A stretch of DNA of 64,000 nucleotides from Manduca sexta (taxonomy: Eukaryota; Arthropoda; Insecta; Lepidoptera; Sphingidae): assembly GCF_014839805.1 (NCBI RefSeq), contig NC_051116.1:4631556-4695555 (forward strand), given 5' to 3'. This document shows positions 57,092 through 64,000 of the stretch, one piece after another. The translations under genes were made by a program, and so were the position numbers. Numbering within the stretch: position 1 is the first letter of the stretch; every line of letters starts with the position of its first letter. The notes under the pieces were generated by a model that was not told the origin of the DNA, did no database searches, and saw only the letters and a program-made list of their open reading frames with translations.

Positions 57092-57196
57092 CTCCTAACT
57101 GAATTTCCGCCACGGTACCCAATCTCTACTGAGATTAGCAAAGTACGCAGGAGATATTATAGTGCACAAGTATGCCATACATAGTGCACACTTAGT
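57092..57196 (-). repeat. SINE-C 3' end fragment
   Basis: 'aactgaatttccgccacggt', 'gcaaagtacgcaggagatat' and 'tatagtgcacaagtatg' match the 3' end at 2712-2800. It stops a few bases before the Penelope-like element. Confidence 0.7.
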
Positions 57197-57212
57197 TTAA
57201 AAGATTTTAGAT

Positions 57213-57274
57213 TAATGATTTCTTATGTTTACGCGAATGTTGTCTAACATTCGCGTAAACATAAGAAATCATTA
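57213..57274. repeat. 29-bp perfect foldback at the PLE 5' end
   Basis: 57213-57241 and 57246-57274 are exact inverted repeats around the loop gtct. The right arm (aacattcgcgtaaacataag...) is the natural ORF lead-in seen in other fragments; the left arm is its inverted copy. This fits the inverted, truncated copies known at Penelope termini. Confidence 0.95.
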
Positions 57275-59665
57275 TGCAAACCAGTACGGACTGGAACTTG
57301 CCAACAAAATACGCCGGTTGGAGAATTTGAAAACCAAGCGCGCAAGATTCTGCACATCATTGAATTTCTTGAAGAGATGTCGTGACCACAATCTCATCCC
57401 TACGTGTGTCAAGCTATCACCTAAGAAATACATACGAGGGAGCGCTAAAATTCTTAACCAGGCGAGTACAAAACTGTTACGAGCTACCATACACGAAACA
57501 CGATCCGAGCTCCAGTACATAAATAATTGTGTTGAGATTATATCCAATGAATTGAAGACAGAGTTATCAGCATTTGATTTTAAAAATTGCATCGAGACCT
57601 TAAATAAGCGCGAAACCTCAAAATATAATGAATGCAAAAATAAACATATAATAAAATACAACAAATTACTATCAAAATTAAATGTCGATAATCTTAAAAA
57701 CACCGAGTGTAGGAATGGAACGTGCGCGACCATAGATAAGATACACTCCCGCGCAAACCATGGACAACGCGCAGTAATAAATCTGTCAAAACAAACATTG
57801 GACGAAAACACAATTCAGGTTTTATCGAAAGGCTTAAATTTTGCTGTTACTCCACGAAGGATACCGTATGAAGACATTATTTGCAATGTTGAGAATAGTC
57901 TCTTCAAAAATAACTTGAAACAGGAAGATTCGGAGGCGATACGCCAAGACATTTCGTCAATTTTGCGTCAAAAGAAAGTGCCGAAACCAAATCTTCCAAA
58001 ACACGAATATATCGCTTTAAAGAACTTTGCGATCGATGAAGGACCTTACCATTCTCCGTGCAGATAAAGGAAATGCGACAGTAGTAATGGATACGTCAGA
58101 CTACAATAATAAAATGGAACAACTTTTATCGGATGTAAGTACGTATAAAATAGTCAAATCAGACCCGACTACTAAAGTATTAAAGGCTACTAGCTCTTTA
58201 ATAAAAGATTACTCCGATAAGTTAAATCTTGACGTAAACTTGCTCGTTCGTAGTGAGTCAAATCGACACACCAACCTACAGATTGGCTCAGCACGTAGCA
58301 AAAGTGCTTTCACCACTTAGAGGAAACACTAGAGCGTCTGTGAAGGATTCATACCAATTTGTCAGCGATATTAAAGACCTAAAATTAGCTGACAATGAAA
58401 CTATGGTGTGATGTCCAGTCTCTCTTTACGAGCTTACCAGTACAAGATTGCATCAGAATTGTATCTAAGAAGTTAGCAGAGAATAACATTCCTGTGGAAT
58501 ATGCAGAACTACTCCAACATTGCCTTACATCTGGCTATATGTTGTGGAATAATCAGTTCTATGTACAAGTTGAGGGGGTAGCGATGGGCTCCCCTGTATC
58601 TCCGGTAGTCGCCGATATATTTATGGAGGACTTCGAGGAGACAGCCCTGAGTACAGCCCCGGTCACTCCAAGGTTTTATAAACGGTACGTAGACGATACT
58701 TTCACAATTTTACCATCTGATAAAGTAACTGCATTTTTAAATCACCTTAACTCCATCAACAATAAAAATCCAATTTACTATGGAGTTAGAACACAATAAA
58801 TCTCTTGCTTTCTTAGATGTTTTAATCATCCGTAATCCTAATCAGACCTTAAGTCATACTGTATATCGGAAACAGACCCATACTGATAAATATCTGAACG
58901 GTGAATCTCATCACCACCCAAAACAGTTAGCTACCGTGGGCAAATCTTTGTTTCAGAGAGCACAAGGAATCTGTGACGAGAAACACCTGGCCGCTGAGCT
59001 GCAACATGTCAAGCAAGTACTGCGAGACAACAAGCTCCAAATTCCACGCCGCCGTCACAGAAACCGAGTGAAACCAGCCACAGTTGAACGTGTTCCGGTT
59101 GTATTACCATATGTAAGAGGAGTCACCGACAAGATTGGCTACATCCTGAAGCGTGCTTCCATAAAAACTTATTTTAAGCCGCCTAAGAAGATTAGTCAAT
59201 TTTTACCACCTGTCAAGTGTCACATACCTCTACAAGAACCGGGAGTATACAAAATAGATTGCAACTGTGGCCTCTCTTATATCGGGCAAACAAAAGAAAT
59301 ATAGGGACCCGCGTAAAAGAACATATAGCTGACGTGAAACACCGACGCTCGACGAAGTCTGCAGTCGCTGAACACTCTGAGGGAGGCGCCAATCATTATC
59401 TGCGACTAGACAAGCCACAAATCCTCGCCAAAGAACACCGATTCCTGCCTAGGATGATTCGCGAGGCTATTGAAATTAAAAACATCCTAATTTCAATAGG
59501 GAAGATGGTTGGAAGCTTGCACAAGCCTGGGATCCAGTTCTACATTTAATTAAATCGGAACCCAAAAGACCGGCTGCCAGACTTCAAGACACTGTGAGCT
59601 CATTCTGCGTAGATCGGACCACCAACAGCTAAAATTTAAAAAATTTAAAAAAGTTGTATAATTGT
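57215..59665 (+). mobile_element. Penelope-like retroelement (RT + GIY-YIG), degenerate
   Basis: A 2.45-kb element bounded by the 14-bp aagattttagatta at 57201-57214 and 59666-59679, which I read as its target-site duplication. It opens with a foldback (57213-57274), carries a single long coding region broken by frameshifts, and ends in an A/T-rich tail. The combination of a telomerase-like reverse transcriptase and a GIY-YIG endonuclease identifies an endonuclease-positive Penelope-like element. No intact frame remains, so this copy is not autonomous. Fragments of the same terminal region are scattered over the window (1690, 7745, 16903, 22375, 40865, 62425). Confidence 0.93.
57225..59549 (+). 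pseudogene. Penelope-like polyprotein: RT and GIY-YIG endonuclease, frameshifted
   Basis: Enzyme type: reverse transcriptase that copies element RNA at a nick made by its own GIY-YIG nuclease (family knowledge). Coding pieces by eye: 57225 to ~58040, ~58030 to ~58268 (RT motif 'LRADKGNATVVMD'), ~58268 to ~58410, ~58395 to ~58775 (motif A 'DVQSLFTSLP', 'GVAMGSPVSPVVADIFMEDF', motif C 'YVDDTF'), ~58775 to ~59300 ('LAFLDVLI', linker with 'KCHIP' and 'CNCG', GIY-YIG 'VYKIDC...SYIGQT'), ~59300 to 59549 ('RVKEHIADVKH', 'REAIEI'). That is about five frame changes; a few bases are lost just before motif A. Both RT aspartate motifs survive. The N-terminal start is uncertain because the first ATG lies in the foldback. 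Confidence 0.93.
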
Positions 59666-59679
59666 AAGATTTTAGATTA

Positions 59680-61140
59680 TTATTTTGAATAGTTCTATAA
59701 ATACTACACTTAGAAAATGATCTGAGATACACTTTGATGTTGCTTTTTTATTTTGCTACCAATAATTGTTTTAACAATACTTATGGTCTAAATATAAAAA
59801 CTACTACAACTATGTTGCGCATGTGTTACAATAATTATTTAAAGGTTAGCACAGAATTTGGGGTCGTATTAATAGGTAGAACTCAGTTTCGCTCTCAAGT
59901 GCAATATTAACTAAGACGCTGTAAAATTAAAGACAACATCTCAAGATGTTCAGTTGATCAACATCTTTTTACTTAACTACTTAGGGTGAAGAACGCTGAC
60001 GACTCTAAATAAATCATAATATCTTGTAGTAGTTCATTTTTTAAACAATTCTAAGAGTATTTATTTGTTAAATTCTAACTATTGGTATAAAAAAAGATGA
60101 ATAATTGTAGTAAAAAAATAGTTACTAAATAACCTCATACTAACATCCGCTACATGATATCTAAGACACAATATGTGATGTTTTTTGACTGCTGAATTTT
60201 TTTTTGTAACAGCGTCGACTCAGCCACGCACAACCTCTTAAGTGACAACTTAAGCTGGGTTTATGAAATAGTTCGATATATTAAATGTCTACTTAAGATC
60301 TCACCCAAAAGTGAGATGGCGTTAATAAAATCGCGCTTAAACTTATTTAAACATAGACACACCAGCCTTGAGACGTCTTTGTAAAATTATCTAGCAGATG
60401 TGTAGGGAATTGCTCTATTATAGATAATGAGGAGTGAAATAGTTTAAAGAAGTCATTAGTTTGAAGCGGCTGTACGCAACCTGTAGTAACAATGTTGGAA
60501 ATGTTCAACATAAGTGTACTTAGTTGGAAATGTTGATGAATTTTCACTGAAGGAAAAATGTAAGCTCACGTTGCTTTGAAGGGGTTCTAAGTGCACTCGT
60601 CAACCTTTCGTACCATTATACAATTGGCATATCTATCTTCCCAATGTCCTCTCTAAATATTCTTAGAACTATGGTTATAGACAAGTAGGGAAAAAAGGAA
60701 CAATTTAAACGTAACGAGTTCGATATAACCGCTGACAGTGACGCCATCATGCGGCAGGAATTAAAACTACACAAATTGCGTTCCATTTCTTACAATTTTT
60801 ATTCTTATCTCTATAAAATAATGAAGTTATCGTGACCAGCGAACCGTCTATTGATCACATATCAGTCAAGTTATAATAAAGCGTAAAATATGTTTTACAA
60901 AACAATTATGGCGTGGGTCGAGACGAGATAACAATATCGTGAGAAAGGTCACGGGTAGGCGTCGTTCCTAGATTTGTCAGCTTGTGTATTTAGGGAATGG
61001 AAATTGTATGTAAACAAACCTTATTATAATACTACAAGACCTGTATTATTTTTTACATTTGAATGATGAAACGAGCGTGATTTTCGCGTGAAAGTATTTT
61101 TTTTATTTATTTATTTTTAGGAATGCTTACAGGCTAACAT
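59680..61140. other. No gene seen; AT-rich
   Basis: No recognised repeat or coding sign over about 1.4 kb. Confidence 0.5.
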
Positions 61141-61144
61141 TAAG

Positions 61145-61290
61145 TCTGGTTAGGTAAACGACCACAAACGGTAGCAACACCATACACTACTTTGAATTAC
61201 AAAGTACTGCGTGGTATTCCACCACGCTCATCCTAAGACATATACGTCACGACTCATAATGCTCAGTAATTACGCTGGCTACAATGTCCT
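61145..61290 (-). repeat. Rpt-E, worn fragment
   Basis: 'ccacaaacggtagcaacacc', 'tttgaattacaaagtactgc', 'gtggtattccaccacgctca' in Rpt-E reverse order. Confidence 0.7.
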
Positions 61291-61359
61291 TCAACACAAC
61301 TAACGGAGATATCGTGATGTTTAAGTAGGCTTCCCTGCATTCAACCTTAGGGGAAATCT

Positions 61360-61525
61360 ACAAATAGGATACTTGAATCCCCAGGCTTGGTGACTACAGG
61401 ACCCCGGTGGAGATTAGGGAAGAAAATGAGGGAAGGAATATTGGGAACTTTCTAGGACGGTTGGAGGGGAAATGTTTGCGGGACCTTATAGGCCTTAATG
61501 TGAATAAAAAAAAAGGAATACACAC
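61360..61525 (+). repeat. Possible LINE 3' end with A run
   Basis: G-rich sequence ('gaccccggtggagattaggg', 'gcgggaccttataggcctta') ending in 'gaataaaaaaaaagg'. Looks like a retroposon 3' end; no target duplication found. Confidence 0.4.
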
Positions 61526-61611
61526 TTAACAGTGTGACTGGGGCCATGACAAATATCTCCCCGTGCATGGGCGTGCATTAGGTGGATATTTTATTATTGT
61601 TACGGTAACTA

Positions 61612-61944
61612 GCGGCGATAGCCTAGTTGGCTGTGGAATGGACTGCCAAGACGACTGTCCGCAGGTTCAAATCCCAAGAGCACACATCTCTGACTTTTCT
61701 AAAATCATGTGTGTATTCTTTGTGAATTTATCGTTCGCTTTAACGGTGCAGGAAAACATCGTGAGAAAACCTGCACATCTCAGAAAGTTCTCTATAGGAA
61801 TTTCGAAGGTGTGTGAAGTCTACCAATCCGCACTAGGCCAGCGTGGTGGACTTAGGCCTAATCCCTCTCAGTAGAAGGGAAGGCCCGTGCTCAGCAGTGG
61901 GCAAGTATATCTATATAATACAGGGCTGATATTATTATTATTAT
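61612..61944 (+). mobile_element. SINE-A, full length, with target duplications
   Basis: Head gcggcgatagcctagttggc, B-box ggttcaaatcc near 61665, full body, (ATT)n tail. ggtaacta stands at 61604-61611 and 61945-61952, with the three bases before it also matching except one. Confidence 0.9.
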
Positions 61945-61984
61945 GGTAACTATCTAAACGGCTCCTTGCATACGTCAGACTTAA

Positions 61985-62365
61985 CAATTCTGTTCTATTG
62001 TTGGGTAAGGGCGTCTACTACTGAAGGATAAGACCATAGTCCACCATGCTGGCCTAGTGCACGTAATTGTGTAAACGGGGGTAATCATCTCTTGTCAGTC
62101 AACATTCTATTGGACTTCACTCCACTTACCATCAGGTGCACTGGAGTCAGTCTGCCGTGACCTATCAAAAAAAAATATCTTCGAAATTCTTATTAGAATT
62201 CTTAGGTGAGTTTCCTTACAATGTTTCTCTTAACTGTTAAAACAAATGATAATCCACAGAGTTCTCACATAATTACTATATCAGAGGTGTCTTAGGGCGT
62301 GGTTTGTACTGCTAACTTTGTCTCGGCAGTTCGTTCTACTCTCCACTAGATTCTCTTCGCTATAG
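61985..62365 (-). mobile_element. SINE-A, worn, split by an Rpt-D insertion
   Basis: Left part 'ctgttctattgttgggtaag' to 'ctggcctagtgcacg' (to about 62068), right part 'cttcgaaattcttattagaa' to 'ccactagattctcttcgct' (from about 62172). Together they follow the SINE-A order. The gap is filled by Rpt-D. Confidence 0.75.
62069..62170 (+). repeat. Rpt-D fragment nested in SINE-A
   Basis: 'ggtaatcatctcttgtcagt', 'caacattctattggacttca', 'cttaccatcaggtgcactgg' and an A run at 62165-62174. Sense-strand 3' end, 5' truncated. Confidence 0.8.
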
Positions 62366-62424
62366 ATTCTTTGGAGAGGCAATAAACTACCGCATAACCA
62401 CAAACGGAAACGTTTTATACGACT

Positions 62425-62464
62425 TAACATTCGCGTAAATATAAGAATTCATTGTGCAAAACCA
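62425..62464 (+). repeat. Solo PLE ORF-start fragment
   Basis: 'taacattcgcgtaaatataa' to 'cattgtgcaaaacca' matches the Penelope lead-in at 57245-57286 with few changes. No RT sequence follows. 62470-63045 has no recognised gene. Confidence 0.7.
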
Positions 62465-63049
62465 CAGTTGTGTTGTTTTGTGAGTCTCACTTTTATGTCC
62501 ATGTCCTTAGATCTTTAAATTGCCGATCAATATGACCAGTAAGTATGACAAGTCATGATAATAACATCTTGATTACCAACTATGGGTTCTGATGAAGCGA
62601 ATAGTTTACAAAGTAAATAATACCGTGCATACCTTTCCTTAGAATCCTTTTCTGTATACAATCAATTCTATATTTAAGTACCTCTATTTTAACACCACTG
62701 ACAAAATAATTTCAACTTTATGTTCATAGCATGAAGCGTAAATTCCAATATCAGGTTCACATCAGATATCTTTTATGAAGACATCTGAGATAGGGTATAC
62801 GAATCCTTAATATTAAATGCGATTTGTATGTTTGTTGCTATCTCAGTTATTTGATATGATATTATCCTACAAGTTACATGTATTTTGTATCTTTTAGTTT
62901 CCAGGTGTGAGAAATATTTTTATTGAAGTTTCTTGTTGTTTGTTCTTAATTAAATATATGAATGATTTTTATCTTCATGCTGGTGAGATAGCTAGATTCA
63001 GAGTAAACCCAAACCTATATACTTGAGAATTCTGTATAACTTTATTTTA

Positions 63050-63210
63050 TATGTAGGTACACAGTAAAGTTACCCCACATCACCTGATGGTAAGTGGAAT
63101 GGGTTTCAATAGAATGTCGACTGTCGTTAGATGATTACCCCTCAACAGTCAACACAATTATGCCGGCCTGTTGGAATCGGATATAACAGGCTGATCCCGG
63201 AACGTAAGTA
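63050..63210 (-). mobile_element. Rpt-D copy, truncated
   Basis: 'tcacctgatggtaagtggaa', 'tttcaatagaatgtcgactg', 'ccggcctgttggaatcggat' and 'caggctgatcccggaacg', then a GTAA repeat replaces the rest. Confidence 0.78.
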
Positions 63211-63229
63211 AGTAAGTTCGTAAGTTATA

Positions 63230-63440
63230 TATTTTTGCCAAAAATCCTGGTACTAGCTCTGATTTTCTTATAATTTTTTAGTTTAGTGCGAATATGGTGT
63301 TTGTAAGTGCATTTCCGACTGAAAGTATGATATTGCCGCTCCGACCATGATAAACAGGCTTATCATTTTTAAAGACATTGAGATTTGCTTACACAGAGTT
63401 CGAAATAATTTATAGCGAGCAAGCAATTGGGCAATTTAGT
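63230..63440 (-). repeat. MITE-F fragment
   Basis: 'atttccgactgaaagtatga' and 'tattgccgctccgacc' are the reversed internal blocks seen at 39220 and 53925. 3' part diverged; terminal motif not found. Confidence 0.55.
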
Positions 63441-63454
63441 AAAACTTTTTTTCC

Positions 63455-63680
63455 TTCGGTGTGGTTGTATTGCACCGTACCACTCGCGCTGAGGTCTTGG
63501 CTTCGAATCCCGGCAGGCAAAGTGGTATTATGTTTTACTGTTTAGTATCACCCTGAGCCTAAAATTGTGTGGTGTATATGACAATAGCCTCGCTCCCATA
63601 ACATGGGACCTAACATAGTTTAAGTAATGTGGGTGTGTTGTACCTCTGCCTACCCCTAAAAAGGGAAAAGGCGTAATGGT
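63455..63680 (+). mobile_element. SINE-B, sense copy
   Basis: tRNA-like head with 'gctgaggtcttggcttcgaa', 'tcccggcaggcaaagtggta', then body 'gttttactgtttagtatcac', 'gttgtacctctgcctacccc'. The A-box region is worn. 63681-64000 has no recognised gene. Confidence 0.75.
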
Positions 63681-64000
63681 CCGTATAGGTAATAATGTAA
63701 AATAGTATTTTGCGTTTGTTTTTCAATTCCTTCATTATGTAGTTATGCTTGAATTAATTCTAATTCATCTTACCTACTCTTATAGATGTAAGTTAAAAAG
63801 TGGTAAAAAAACATTATTACAAAAATCTTGACTAAAGTAGTTCTTCAGATACAATTAAAAATTGCATATTTCTCACCCAAGGATTCAGCGCGATTCCGCT
63901 GCGTCGCAAAATCGACCTTAACGAGAAGACTTTTTCTTTTTATAATCTATAATGCTTCGTCAGGTATTTTAGTTCCATTTAAGTGTAAACCTTAGTCTTC

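Noticed and set aside
57272..57811. A 179-codon minus-strand open frame
   Set aside because: It is the antisense of the Penelope coding region, which has clear sense-strand motifs.
61563..61874. 103-codon open frame
   Set aside because: It is read-through of a SINE-A copy; the same peptide appears at the other SINE-A copies (for example 47765-48025).
1..64000. Bacterial-type operons, defence systems, phage genes
   Set aside because: No ribosome-binding-site-spaced long open frames, and the whole window is dominated by insect-type interspersed repeats.

Overview
This window looks like eukaryotic, insect and most probably lepidopteran (moth or butterfly) nuclear DNA. It is AT-rich, has no operon-like gene packing, and is filled with short interspersed repeats of kinds common in Lepidoptera: tRNA-derived SINEs, small Helitrons, TIR-bearing MITEs, LINE tails and a Penelope-like element. 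The order-level assignment rests on recognising repeat styles by eye, not on a database search. I found no intact, recognisable host protein gene, no rRNA and no free-standing tRNA gene. The window is best read as an intergenic or large-intron, repeat-rich stretch.

Layout. 1-10 kb: a pair of 115-bp direct repeats around a 32-bp minisatellite, a foldback MITE (1296-1526), SINE copies, a remnant of an RTE-type LINE (8.35 kb) and a retroposon I call Rpt-D. 10-20 kb: a SINE-A copy with clean target-site duplications (10.69 kb), three short Helitrons (12.7, 17.4, 18.9 kb), and a LINE 3' end with poly(A) (16 kb). 20-30 kb: several SINE-B copies, a 330-bp segment at 26.2 kb matching one at 6 kb, a CpG-rich promoter-like block (26.9-27.4 kb), a LINE C-terminal remnant (28.1 kb) and a mariner-like MITE (29.5 kb). 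30-40 kb: a 123-bp tandem array of eight units inside a retroposon (31.7-32.7 kb), and one unexplained open frame with an internal repeat (35.2-35.5 kb). 40-56 kb: more SINEs and MITEs, a hAT-type element with a perfect 8-bp target duplication (51.5 kb), and two long inverted-repeat elements (52.1-52.8 and 54.7-55.1 kb). 57.2-59.7 kb: a nearly full-length but frameshifted Penelope-like retroelement encoding reverse transcriptase plus GIY-YIG endonuclease, flanked by a 14-bp duplication and starting with a 29-bp foldback. 60-64 kb: more SINE-A, Rpt-D and SINE-B copies, including a nested insertion.

Family names used below are local labels: SINE-A (tRNA-like head, (ATT)n tail), SINE-B and SINE-C (tRNA-like heads, different bodies), Rpt-D (contains the paired motif gtcgactg...cagtcgac), Rpt-E (contains 'ggatggcgagcgcagtgg'), MITE-F (ends CAGGGTCATTTTGAC), HEL (short Helitron), RET-H ('ttttgctcgcggcttcgccc' retroposon), PLE-end (the 'cccgacgtttcgaagac' palindrome linked to Penelope starts). 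The genes do not form a pathway. The biology visible here is transposition: autonomous LINE and PLE remnants that could have supplied enzymes, and many non-autonomous passengers. No clear new host system was found; the most unusual items are the PLE 5' foldback and its scattered solo ends, the 123-bp array with a 246-bp higher-order repeat, the CpG-rich block at 27 kb and the repeat-containing open frame at 35 kb.
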